The notes beneath the pieces were generated by a model. That model ran no database searches. It was not told the DNA's origin and saw nothing but the letters and a program-made list of their open reading frames with translations. The translations under genes were made by a program, and so were the position numbers. From Tectiglobus sp965224045 (GTDB lineage: Bacteria; Pseudomonadota; Alphaproteobacteria; Rhizobiales; Hyphomicrobiaceae), in the NCBI GenBank assembly GCA_965224045.1, contig CBDCYD010000015.1, forward strand, positions 620,001-684,000: a stretch of DNA of 64,000 nucleotides, written 5' to 3'. Below, piece after piece: positions 1 to 7,913 of this stretch. How positions within the stretch are numbered: position 1 is the first letter of the stretch; every line of letters starts with the position of its first letter.

Positions 1-867
1 CAGGGCCGCCTCGTTTCGCGCGCGATTGTCGTTGTCACGAAACCGCGGATCTTCGGCGAGTTCGGGGCGGCCGATCACCGTACACAGTTTGCCGAACTGG
101 CGATCGGTGCCAACCGTCAGCATCAGGATGCCATCGGCTGTTTCATAACCGGTGTTGGGGACGATCAGCGGACCGCGCAGACCGGTGCGTTTCGGTGCCG
201 GTGCGCCCGCTGCAAGCGCTGCAACGGACAGCGTCTGCCAGGCAAGCGCGGTGTCCAGCATCGCAGAGTCGACGATGCAACCGCGGCCCGTTCGCGAGCG
301 CGCGTTGATGGCCGCGAGTGCCCCCATCGCAGCCCACATGCCGGTGCCGAAATCGATGATGGGAACACCGACGCGGGCGGGCTGGCCTTCGGCCGGCCCG
401 GTCTGGTCGATGATACCGCTGAAGGCCTGAATAAGCGGATCGTAACCGGGCAGACGGGCGAGAGGGCCGACACGGCCGAACGCAGACACGTTGCAATAGA
501 TGAGCCGCCGATTGAGCGCGGTGGCGCCGTCCGGACCGAGCCCGACGCGGTCGGCAACACCCGGGCGCAGGTTCTGCACAATGACATCAATGCGATCCGC
601 GATCATGCGCTTCAGGGCCGCAAGCTGCGTTGCGTCGGCAAAGTCGACGATGATTGAACGCTTGCCGTTGTTGAGGGCCTGGAAGGTCGCACTCATGCCG
701 CCGAGGCTGTTGCCGCCACCCCACGATCGCGTTGCATCTCCTGCGCCCGGTGCCTCGACCTTGATCACATCGGCGCCGAGGTCTCCCAAGATGCGCGCGG
801 CGAAGGGCCCGGCCAGGCTCGAGCCCAGTTCGAGCACCGTGATATCCTGAAGTGGCAGATCGCGCAT
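1..867 (-). CDS. Class III CoA-transferase (CaiB/BaiF family), 3' end outside window
   Basis: The frame is open from an ATG at 865-867 to the left edge, giving 289 codons without a stop, so the C-terminus lies outside the window. The N-terminus has the family pattern ELGSSLAGPFAARILGDLGA followed by DVIKVE, then the VQNLRPG and IYCNVSAFG blocks. The MLDTALAW segment matches the region with the catalytic aspartate that forms the acyl-CoA anhydride. Family members move CoA from a donor thioester to a carboxylic acid in the cytoplasm. The acceptor acid cannot be told from sequence. The next gene, an M19-like protein, is divergent, with about 230 bp between. A second paralogue sits at 5591-6787, which suggests that CoA activation of organic acids recurs in this region. 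Confidence 0.9.
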   Translation of the reverse strand, partial: MRDLPLQDITVLELGSSLAGPFAARILGDLGADVIKVEAPGAGDATRSWGGGNSLGGMSATFQALNNGKRSIIVDFADATQLAALKRMIADRIDVIVQNLRPGVADRVGLGPDGATALNRRLIYCNVSAFGRVGPLARLPGYDPLIQAFSGIIDQTGPAEGQPARVGVPIIDFGTGMWAAMGALAAINARSRTGRGCIVDSAMLDTALAWQTLSVAALAAGAPAPKRTGLRGPLIVPNTGYETADGILMLTVGTDRQFGKLCTVIGRPELAEDPRFRDNDNRARNEAAL

Positions 868-1097
868 GTCAGCCTCGCTCAATATTCCGCCGGCAACGAT
901 GACCAACCCGGGCGCCGCACGCAAGCGGGCACATTCTCAATTCCATCAAACACGCGATGAGTGCGCGTGCGGTTGGCCAGGGTGATGCATCGCGGCACGC
1001 GAAGCCTTAGAATCGGGCGCGGGCGATCTTGGCATCCGCTGCCGTGCCTGAGTGCAATTCTCGGCGCTGGCGACCCGGCTGACCGGAAAGGACAACC

Positions 1098-2072
1098 ATG
1101 GCCAGTTCCTACGACGATGCAATTCTGATCGACGGCCTCGTCATCTCGCGGTTCTCGCGTGCGGTGTTTGAAGACATGCGCAAGGGTGGCATCACGGCCG
1201 CCAACTGTACCTGCTGCGTTTGGCACGACTTCCGCGGTACAATGACAAACATTGCACAGTGGAAGCGCTGGTTTGACGAGCACGGCGATATCATCCGCCA
1301 GGTCTATACGGCAGACGACATCCGCGCCGCCAAGGCCGACGGTCGGGTAGGGATCATCCTCGGCTGGCAAAATACAAGCGGTATCGACGACGACATCGCC
1401 AATCTTGCGCTCTTCCGGGAACTCGGCGTGCGCATCATGCAGCTTACCTACAACAGCCAGAACCTGGTCGGATCAGGATGCTGGGAGAGCCGTGACGGCG
1501 GGCTCAGCGACTTCGGTCGCGACGTGATCGACGAAATGAACCGGCTCGGAATCCTGATCGACCTTTCGCACGTGGGCCCGTTGACGAGTGATGATGCGAT
1601 CAAGCACTCGAAGGTGCCGGTGGCATACACACACTGCTGCCCGATGCTCAAAGAGCATGCGCGCAACAAGACGGACGAGCAGCTGCGCACGATTGCTGAG
1701 GCCGGTGGGTTTATCGGCTTTGCCAGTTACACGCCGTTCCTGCCCAAGGGCGAGGATAGCACGCTGGACGATTGCGTGGCCGGTATGGAACACGTCATCA
1801 ACCTGGTGGGCGAGGAGGCGGTCGGCATCGGGACGGACTGGGTGCAGGATCAGGACCTGGCCTTCTTCGACTATCTTTCGTCCGACAAAGGCAAGGGCCG
1901 GGCAACCGCAACCCGTCGCGCGAAAGTGCCGGCGATGCCGAAAGGGCTCGAGACGCTAGGTGATTTCCGGAACTTCATTCCGGCGATGGAGCGGGCGGGA
2001 TGGCCGGAGCCGCGCATTCGCCGCGTGCTGGGCGAGAACTGGCTGCGATTTCTGGGTGACGTCTGGAGCTAG
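1098..2072 (+). CDS. M19 (membrane dipeptidase)-like protein with altered metal site
   Basis: This 324-residue protein has the renal-dipeptidase (peptidase M19) layout: LTYNSQN, GLSDFGRDVIDEMNRLGI, DLSHVG (His158), YTH (His179), EHARNK and GIGTDW (Asp247). The N-terminal zinc motif, normally DGHND, reads IDGLVIS, so both HxD ligands are missing. The bridging glutamate region, normally GxEG, reads GWQN. One zinc site is therefore probably lost or rebuilt. It has no signal peptide, so it is cytoplasmic, unlike eukaryotic membrane dipeptidases. The start follows GGAAAGGA at 1084-1091. The next gene downstream on the same strand is an enolase-superfamily enzyme, 218 bp away. The fold is clear, but the substrate and even hydrolase activity are uncertain. 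Confidence 0.85.
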   Translation: MASSYDDAILIDGLVISRFSRAVFEDMRKGGITAANCTCCVWHDFRGTMTNIAQWKRWFDEHGDIIRQVYTADDIRAAKADGRVGIILGWQNTSGIDDDIANLALFRELGVRIMQLTYNSQNLVGSGCWESRDGGLSDFGRDVIDEMNRLGILIDLSHVGPLTSDDAIKHSKVPVAYTHCCPMLKEHARNKTDEQLRTIAEAGGFIGFASYTPFLPKGEDSTLDDCVAGMEHVINLVGEEAVGIGTDWVQDQDLAFFDYLSSDKGKGRATATRRAKVPAMPKGLETLGDFRNFIPAMERAGWPEPRIRRVLGENWLRFLGDVWS

Positions 2073-2082
2073 TGTAGCGCAT

Positions 2083-2129
2083 CTGACGTTCGGTCCCCGT
2101 GTGCGGCTCGTCTCTCAACCAAACGTCAG
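2083..2129. repeat. Imperfect inverted repeat in the M19 / enolase-superfamily gap
   Basis: The arms CTGACGTT (2083-2090) and AACGTCAG (2122-2129) are perfect reverse complements. The match extends imperfectly, with 13 of 15 positions over ATCTGACGTTCGGTC against the complement of AACCAAACGTCAGGT. The arms are 31 bp apart, just after the stop of the M19-like gene. It could be a weak transcript-end hairpin or a pair of half-sites for a regulator. There is no T-run, so a classic terminator is unlikely. Confidence 0.5.
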
Positions 2130-2174
2130 GTACGAAAGCGACACTAGAAACATGGGCTTGCTCGTGTTCCTTAT

Positions 2175-2227
2175 GGTTCTGACATCTGCTATCCCGTGCG
2201 GCGAAGTCGAGAGCAAATGTCAGAACC
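2175..2227. repeat. Perfect 11-bp inverted repeat upstream of the enolase-superfamily gene
   Basis: GGTTCTGACAT at 2175-2185 is exactly complementary to ATGTCAGAACC at 2217-2227, with 31 bp between the arms. It ends 63 bp before the ATG at 2291, inside the only intergenic region that can hold the promoter for that gene. The arm spacing equals that of the weaker repeat at 2083-2129. An operator with two separated half-sites or an mRNA leader hairpin are both possible. The regulator is unknown. Confidence 0.6.
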
Positions 2228-2290
2228 GGAACGCGAGCCGCCAGCGGACAGGACAATCTCAGATCGCCGACGACGGAGACGGAGCGTAAC

Positions 2291-3463
2291 ATGCGCATCA
2301 CCGGATTTGACAGTTTGCACGCCGATGCAGGATGGCGGGTTTTCTCGTTCCTGAAGATCGAAACGGATGCCGGCATCGTCGGTTACTCGGAATACAACGA
2401 AAGCTACGGCTCGAAAGGATTGTCGGACGTCATTGCGAAACTCGCCGAGACCTTGATCGGCGATGACCCACGGCCGGTCGAGGCGATCACGGCACGCCTT
2501 TATGCGATGACACGACAGGCACCGGGCGGTATGATCCAGCAAGCCATCGCCGCGATCGAAAACGCGCTCGTCGACATCAAGGCGAAGGCGCTCAACGTTC
2601 CGGTCTATGAACTCCTCGGTGGGCCCCAGCGCGAGCACCTTGAGCTTTACTGGTCGCATTGCGGCACCTATCGCCTGCATCATGCCGAAGCCATGGGCGT
2701 TACACCTCTGCGCACGCTCGATGATGTCGCCGCTCTTGGGCAGCACGTGCGCGACCAGGGCTTCCGCACGCTCAAGACCAACATCTTCCTGTTCGGCAAG
2801 GGCGAACCGCGCCTTCATATGCCGGGGTTTGGTCGCTCGCCGGGCAGTCCGGAACTCAACCTCACACGCGCGGTTGTCGAAGCGCTTGATGCGCAATTGA
2901 CGGCGTTCCGCGATGGCGCCGGGGCAGACGTCGAGATACTGCTGGATCTCAACTTCAATTTCAAAACCGAAGGCTACATCCGGCTGGCGCGGGCGCTCGA
3001 AGCACATGATCTGATGTGGGTGGAAATCGACAGTTATGATCCGGTCGCGCTGGCGCTTATCCGGCGCTCGATCAAGACGCCGGTGGCCAGCTGCGAGTCA
3101 CTGTTCGGCCGGCGTCAGTTCAAGGCGTTCTTCGAGCAGGGAGCAATGGACGTCGCGATCGTCGATTTGCCGTGGAACGGGATCCTGGAATCGATGAAGA
3201 TCGCGGCCATGGCCGAGGCCTATGAGATCAACGTGGCGCCGCACAATTTCTATGGTCATCTCTCGAGCTTGATGAGCGCCCATTTCTGCGCCGCGATCCC
3301 CAACTTCCGAATCATGGAAATCGACATTGACGACGTGCCGTGGAAAGACGACCTGGTGACGGTGCCGCCACAGATCGAGAACGGTCAATTGATTCTGCCG
3401 ACGGGACCCGGCTGGGGTAGCGATGTCGATGAAGAGGCGGTTCGGCGTCATCCGCCGAAATGA
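2291..3463 (+). CDS. Mandelate racemase/muconate lactonizing enzyme family protein (enolase superfamily)
   Basis: This 390-residue protein has the enolase-superfamily capping domain (about 1-125) and a C-terminal barrel. The three metal ligands are recognisable as Asp219 in LLDLNFN, Glu245 in MWVEID and Glu269 in SCES. His318 in VAPHNF fits a catalytic base position. At the KxK position the sequence is LKTN (Lys162), so only one of the two usual lysines is present. Family enzymes abstract a proton alpha to a carboxylate and then racemise, dehydrate or cycloisomerise. The substrate is unassigned. Length is typical for the family. The ATG at 2291 follows a GGAG 7 bases upstream, and the 218 bp upstream carry two inverted repeats. 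Confidence 0.9.
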   Translation: MRITGFDSLHADAGWRVFSFLKIETDAGIVGYSEYNESYGSKGLSDVIAKLAETLIGDDPRPVEAITARLYAMTRQAPGGMIQQAIAAIENALVDIKAKALNVPVYELLGGPQREHLELYWSHCGTYRLHHAEAMGVTPLRTLDDVAALGQHVRDQGFRTLKTNIFLFGKGEPRLHMPGFGRSPGSPELNLTRAVVEALDAQLTAFRDGAGADVEILLDLNFNFKTEGYIRLARALEAHDLMWVEIDSYDPVALALIRRSIKTPVASCESLFGRRQFKAFFEQGAMDVAIVDLPWNGILESMKIAAMAEAYEINVAPHNFYGHLSSLMSAHFCAAIPNFRIMEIDIDDVPWKDDLVTVPPQIENGQLILPTGPGWGSDVDEEAVRRHPPK

Positions 3464-3508
3464 ACCGGAGGGCCGCTCTGCAGATCCGCCCGCGTAACGT
3501 TGCCAGCG

Positions 3509-4276
3509 TCAGCCGACATAGGCGCCGCCGTTGCAGTCGAGGACTGCACCCGAGACGTAGGACGCGGCCGGCGTGAGCAGCATCATGACCATCCAGGCGA
3601 CTTCCTCGGGCCGGCCCATGCGCCCGCGGGGCAGGCTTGCGCCGTCGATCGTCGAGCCGGCGGTCATCGCTGTTTGAATCGGACCGGGCGCGATGCCATT
3701 GATCAGGACGCCGCGCCCGACGGCCTGTCGCGACAGCCAGCGAATGACAACGTGAACGGCTCCCTTGGACGCGGAGTAGTCGAGCGGCGTCGACAGTGAT
3801 GTTCCACCCGTGCGCCCGGCGACTGAACCAATCATGACGATGGCACCACCGCCGTTGGCGGCCATGTGCTCGGAGAAGGCGAGCCCAAGTTCGATCGGCA
3901 CCAGAACATTGACGTCCATCGTTTGATGAAAGCGCTCCCGCATCGCCGGATCATCTTGCAACGGCATGCGTGCAAGGATCCCGGCGCAATGCGCGAGGCC
4001 GTAAACCGGGCCCGGGGCGATCAACTTTTCGGTGAAACCTGCCTCGGTGAGGTCTCCCTCCACGATGTCGACCGCAGCGCCCAGCGCGTTGATCTCGCCT
4101 GCGACATCGCCCAGCGGCGCCCGATCCGTGAGGACCAGGCCTGCCCCCAGTTCAGCAGCGGCGCGCGCCGTTGCACGCCCGATGCCGCTCGCCGCGCCGG
4201 TGATAACAACGCGTTTTCCCTCGAGGCTCAGGGCCGGCGGCAGCACGCGCGGGCCAGCCTGAATTTCATCAGTCAT
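3509..4276 (-). CDS. Short-chain dehydrogenase/reductase (SDR)
   Basis: This is a classical 255-residue SDR. It has the TGAASGIG cofactor motif at about 26-33, NAG-like HCAG at about 96-99, catalytic Ser151, and the YSASK motif with Tyr167 and Lys171. LTDR after the second strand suggests NAD preference through the acidic residue at the strand end. It should reduce or oxidise a carbonyl/alcohol in the cytoplasm. The gene lies 64 bp downstream of a luciferase-type oxidoreductase on the same strand, so the two are probably co-transcribed. The Shine-Dalgarno is weak: AGGGA lies 11 bases ahead of the ATG. The substrate is not inferable. Confidence 0.88.
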   Translation of the reverse strand: MTDEIQAGPRVLPPALSLEGKRVVITGAASGIGRATARAAAELGAGLVLTDRAPLGDVAGEINALGAAVDIVEGDLTEAGFTEKLIAPGPVYGLAHCAGILARMPLQDDPAMRERFHQTMDVNVLVPIELGLAFSEHMAANGGGAIVMIGSVAGRTGGTSLSTPLDYSASKGAVHVVIRWLSRQAVGRGVLINGIAPGPIQTAMTAGSTIDGASLPRGRMGRPEEVAWMVMMLLTPAASYVSGAVLDCNGGAYVG

Positions 4277-4340
4277 GATAGCGATGTCCCTGGGTTGCAG
4301 CCACTCCTTGACACCGCAGCCGCGGCTCGGGTTCGACGGT

Positions 4341-5366
4341 TCATTTGAGAGCCGGCATCACTTCTCCGGCAAACAGTTCCATTGAGTTCAGAACCTGCTC
4401 ACGCGAGAGATCGCCGAACCAAAAACTAGCGTTGAAATGGTCGATGCCCATCACATCTCGGATCTCGTTGATGCGCTTGATGCAGGTGTCCGGCGTGCCA
4501 ACCACGAAATAGCGCTCCAGCAGGTCCTCCGTAGACGGTTCCGTATCGAACGGCACGGCAATGGCCCGGCCGCTTTCGACACGTTCCAGGCCCTGGCGCA
4601 GGCTCAGCGTGACACGCATGTTCCAGCGCGCGTGCTCGACGATTTCCGGGATCTCGGCCTCATTGCGGGTCACGTAGACCGGCCGCTGAGTGCTGACCCG
4701 GATCTGCTTCTTGAGCGCCTGATCGGTCACCGTCTCATCGAAAACCTTGCGGAATTCGCGTAGGCGCTCGATCGGCACGCCGAAGCCACCGGAGACGAGA
4801 TTGAACCCACGTTTGGCGGTCGCGACGATCGACTCGGCGCTTTGACCGACCACCCAGATCGGTGGTCGCGGCTTCTGGATCGGCGTCGGGAAGATGCACG
4901 TCTCGTCGAAGTCGTAGTACTTGCCACGGTAGCTGAAGGGCTCTCCGGTGAACGACTTCAGCAGAATATCGACACCTTCTTCGAAACGTTCGCGGCTTTC
5001 GTCGAGGGTCGCGCCGAGACGGGCGAATTCATAGGGCTGGTAGCCGCGACCGAGACCAACGTCGAGGCGGCCGCCGCTCAGAATATCGGCGGTCGCGATT
5101 TCCTCCGCCACAACCAATGGATGATGCAAGGGCAGCACGACGACGGCGGAGCCCACCCGAATGCGTTCGGTCCGTGCTGCCAGATGCGTTGCAAACATCA
5201 GCGGTCGGGAGAGATAGCCATAGGTGGAAAAGTGATGTTCGGCACACCACACGCTCTCAAAACCGAGCCGGTCCGCCGTCTGCGCCATCTCGGTGCCGCG
5301 GGCGAAAACCTCCTGATGGCTCTGAGCGCTCGGCGACTGTAGCAAGAGAAAGATACCGCAATCCAT
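4341..5366 (-). CDS. LLM class flavin-dependent oxidoreductase
   Basis: This is a bacterial luciferase-like monooxygenase of 341 residues. It has the FESVWCAEHHF block that forms the flavin/substrate cleft, the ILSGGRLDVGLGRG segment, and the RPPIWVVGQS segment near the middle. Such enzymes use reduced FMN or F420 to oxygenate or oxidise small molecules. The frame is open back to 5501, but the residues before MDCGIF do not look like this family and an AGGA lies 8 bases before the ATG at 5366. An in-frame ATG at 5375 is the alternative start. It is followed by an SDR on the same strand and diverges from the CoA-transferase at 5591 across about 225 bp that must hold two promoters. Confidence 0.87.
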   Translation of the reverse strand: MDCGIFLLLQSPSAQSHQEVFARGTEMAQTADRLGFESVWCAEHHFSTYGYLSRPLMFATHLAARTERIRVGSAVVVLPLHHPLVVAEEIATADILSGGRLDVGLGRGYQPYEFARLGATLDESRERFEEGVDILLKSFTGEPFSYRGKYYDFDETCIFPTPIQKPRPPIWVVGQSAESIVATAKRGFNLVSGGFGVPIERLREFRKVFDETVTDQALKKQIRVSTQRPVYVTRNEAEIPEIVEHARWNMRVTLSLRQGLERVESGRAIAVPFDTEPSTEDLLERYFVVGTPDTCIKRINEIRDVMGIDHFNASFWFGDLSREQVLNSMELFAGEVMPALK

Positions 5367-5590
5367 AGGCGCCATCCTGGTTGAAGTGATGCCGCGCGCA
5401 TTTGAGCGTACAACGGCACGCGATGAAAGCTGCTCAGTCAAACTATCCCGTGGCGAATGAGCCTGACCGCCAGGCAGCGCGCAGCGGTGCCCACCGGACA
5501 ATCACATTTGTGCCGTCCGCGTGATTGTCCGACACCTCGGGCCCGTGCAGGATAGGGCCTCACAGGAATTCTTTCACAAAGGACCATGCC

Positions 5591-6787
5591 ATGGCGCAGG
5601 CGTTCGCCAACGTGCGCATTATCGATTTCTCACAGGTGATCGCGGGGCCGTTTGCGGCGCAGCAACTCAACATGCTCGGCGCCGACGTGATCAAGGTCGA
5701 GCAACCAGGTGGCGGTGATCAGATGCGCCAGCTCCTGCATCTCGAACAACCCAAGTATGCCGACATGTCGCCGCCGTTCATGGCTTACAACTTTGGCAAA
5801 AAGAGTGTCGCCATTAATCTCAAGGCGCCGGATGCGCACGACGTCATCATGAAGCTGATTGCGACGGCAGACGTCGTGATCGAAAACTTCCGGGCCGGGG
5901 TCATCGAGAAGCTGGGGTTTGGCTACGAGGCCGTGCGCGCGGTCAAGCCGGACATCATCTATTGCTCGATCAGCGGCTATGGCCAAACCGGACCGGACTC
6001 GCACAAGCCGGCCTACGATCCGGCCATCCAGGCGGCGGCCGGTATGATGGCGAGCACCGGGCACCCGGACACGGGCCCGACGCGGACAAGCGCCTTCCCG
6101 ATCGATGTGACGACGGGGATCACGGCCGCTTTCGCGATTGCCGGAGCGCTCTACCGACGTGCAATGACGGGAGAGGGGCAGTACCTCGACGTCGCAATGC
6201 AGGACAGCGCGATGACGCTATTGTCGACGCACTACGCCCGGCATCTCGCTGGCGGTGCGGAACCGGGGCTCACGGGCAACCTATCGCCGTCCGGCATACC
6301 GACCTCCGATGCCTTTGCCACGGCGGACGGCCACATTCTGGTATCGACGGCGACCGAGGCGCAGGCCGACGCCTTTCTGCGCGGGATCGGGCTCGGCGAC
6401 ATGCTCGATGACCCAAGGTACAAGGACAATGCCTGCCGCGTTGCCAATGCGGCCGAGGTCGCTGCGGCCATCCGCAACGTGGTCAAGCAGCACACATCCG
6501 ATGAGTGGATTGCGCGCCTTGAGCCTTTCAAACTCCCGGTCGCTAAGGTGCGCAACGTCGCCGAGGTCTGCGCCGACCCGCAACTTGCAACGCGCGGCAT
6601 CCTCCGAGAGGTCCCCGAGACGACGGACAGCACTGCGACCGTGCGCATGCCGGCGGCGGCGTTCATTGCCAACCGGCACGGGCCACGCGTGCCCGGCGCG
6701 CCACCACGGCTTGGCGAACACACCAACGACGTACTGCGCTCGATCGGCTACAGCGATTCCGAGATTGCATCGTTGAAACTCGCATAG
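5591..6787 (+). CDS. Class III CoA-transferase (CaiB/BaiF family)
   Basis: This 398-residue full-length protein matches the formyl-CoA transferase/carnitine CoA-transferase family. It has IIDFSQVIAGPFAAQQLNMLGA and DVIKVEQPGGGD at the N-terminus, then IENFRAGV, YCSISGYGQTGP, and LDVAMQDSAM, which holds the probable catalytic aspartate. C-terminal blocks include GHILVSTATEAQ and the PVAKVRN segment. The start at 5591 follows AAAGGA at 5578-5583. The frame is open back to 5525, but those residues are not family-like. Its acceptor acid is unknown. It is a paralogue of the truncated gene at the left edge. Confidence 0.92.
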   Translation: MAQAFANVRIIDFSQVIAGPFAAQQLNMLGADVIKVEQPGGGDQMRQLLHLEQPKYADMSPPFMAYNFGKKSVAINLKAPDAHDVIMKLIATADVVIENFRAGVIEKLGFGYEAVRAVKPDIIYCSISGYGQTGPDSHKPAYDPAIQAAAGMMASTGHPDTGPTRTSAFPIDVTTGITAAFAIAGALYRRAMTGEGQYLDVAMQDSAMTLLSTHYARHLAGGAEPGLTGNLSPSGIPTSDAFATADGHILVSTATEAQADAFLRGIGLGDMLDDPRYKDNACRVANAAEVAAAIRNVVKQHTSDEWIARLEPFKLPVAKVRNVAEVCADPQLATRGILREVPETTDSTATVRMPAAAFIANRHGPRVPGAPPRLGEHTNDVLRSIGYSDSEIASLKLA

Positions 6788-6816
6788 CGCGTGCAATACA
6801 GGAAGGCATTGCAGCC

Positions 6817-7803
6817 TCAGGCGAGCACGCGCTGCCAATAGGCAATCATGTCGTCGCGAAACGCCTCGGCTTCGCCGGGCTTGCTTCCGAGATGCGCGCC
6901 TTTGTGTCCGTAGCCGGCCTTGAGCGAATAGACCATGACGTCGCGGTCGACGAGGGTTGGATCGGGCCGATCTTCGAGCGGATGGATGAATGCGCCGTCA
7001 TCGGCGAGGTATGTCGTCGGGGCAGCCGGTGAGACGGAGGCCTCGGCAATATTGATGACGTCGGAGCCGCGATCGAAGCTGTGATGGGCGCCCTTGAACA
7101 GCCGCATGGTGGCCGTGCCGCCCGTGAGGCGGATGGCCTGGAGGTGGCCCTGGACCTGCATTGGCGAGCACCATTCATCGGCATCGCCCATCAGCACGCG
7201 TACTTCGGTCTCCCCGACCGAGGGGGCGAGGAACTGATGGCCACTCCAGGGGTAGGCCGGCAGAATTGCGCGCAGTCCTTGACCCTCACCGAGCACGGCA
7301 TCGGCAAACCGGCGCGTGGCCGCCGTCAGCACTGCCGAACCGCCGCGACTGTGGCCCTGGGCGCCGATCCTGGTGGCGTCGATTTCAGGCCTTGCAGCAA
7401 GCACCGTCAAGGCAGCAAGGACGTCGTAGGCCGATGCGGCGAACGAGAATTGCGTCTGCTTTGCAACTGTCGAGGTGACACCACGTGCCCCGAAGCTGTC
7501 GAGCACGAAGGTTGCAAATCCCAATGCGTTCAACGTCTCGGCGTGATGAACGTGCGAAGGCGCGACGCCGAGACTGCCGGGCGTTACGATAACGAGCGGA
7601 TGGGGACCTGTGCCAACCTCTTGCGTCGGGAGAAACAGCTTACCATCGACGGTGATCGCCGGCATGGCCTGCGCGTCGGAAATAACCTGGTAATAGTTGA
7701 GCGGCGATGCCGACGGGATTTCGATGTTTTCGCCCTTGACACCGTTGGCGAACGTCACGTCGCGATCGCGAAAGCGTTGCTCGTGCGGGTGTTGCTGCGC
7801 CAT
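6817..7803 (-). CDS. Alpha/beta hydrolase (dienelactone hydrolase-like)
   Basis: The 328-residue protein has an alpha/beta-hydrolase core with the nucleophile elbow GHSRGG (serine), an acid in the MGDADEW segment and the histidine in GAHHSF, in the order expected for dienelactone hydrolases and related esterases. It has no signal peptide. The ATG at 7803 is preceded by GGGGGGA, a strong ribosome-binding site. The frame continues open far upstream into the hydantoinase A gene, but that part reads as antisense-frame noise. It is the last gene of the minus-strand run TauD, DUF3604, hyuB, hyuA, hydrolase, 110 bp after hyuA. An ester, lactone or amide from that pathway is a plausible but unproven substrate. 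Confidence 0.85.
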   Translation of the reverse strand: MAQQHPHEQRFRDRDVTFANGVKGENIEIPSASPLNYYQVISDAQAMPAITVDGKLFLPTQEVGTGPHPLVIVTPGSLGVAPSHVHHAETLNALGFATFVLDSFGARGVTSTVAKQTQFSFAASAYDVLAALTVLAARPEIDATRIGAQGHSRGGSAVLTAATRRFADAVLGEGQGLRAILPAYPWSGHQFLAPSVGETEVRVLMGDADEWCSPMQVQGHLQAIRLTGGTATMRLFKGAHHSFDRGSDVINIAEASVSPAAPTTYLADDGAFIHPLEDRPDPTLVDRDVMVYSLKAGYGHKGAHLGSKPGEAEAFRDDMIAYWQRVLA

Positions 7804-7913
7804 GTGATCCCCCCAAAATGTTGCCTTGCGCCCAAGCTTACTGCTCGAATGCCCGATGTTGCAAAGTGATCGCGGGCCGGCCGTGACGACCCGGCCAACG
7901 CGGCATTGGCGAA

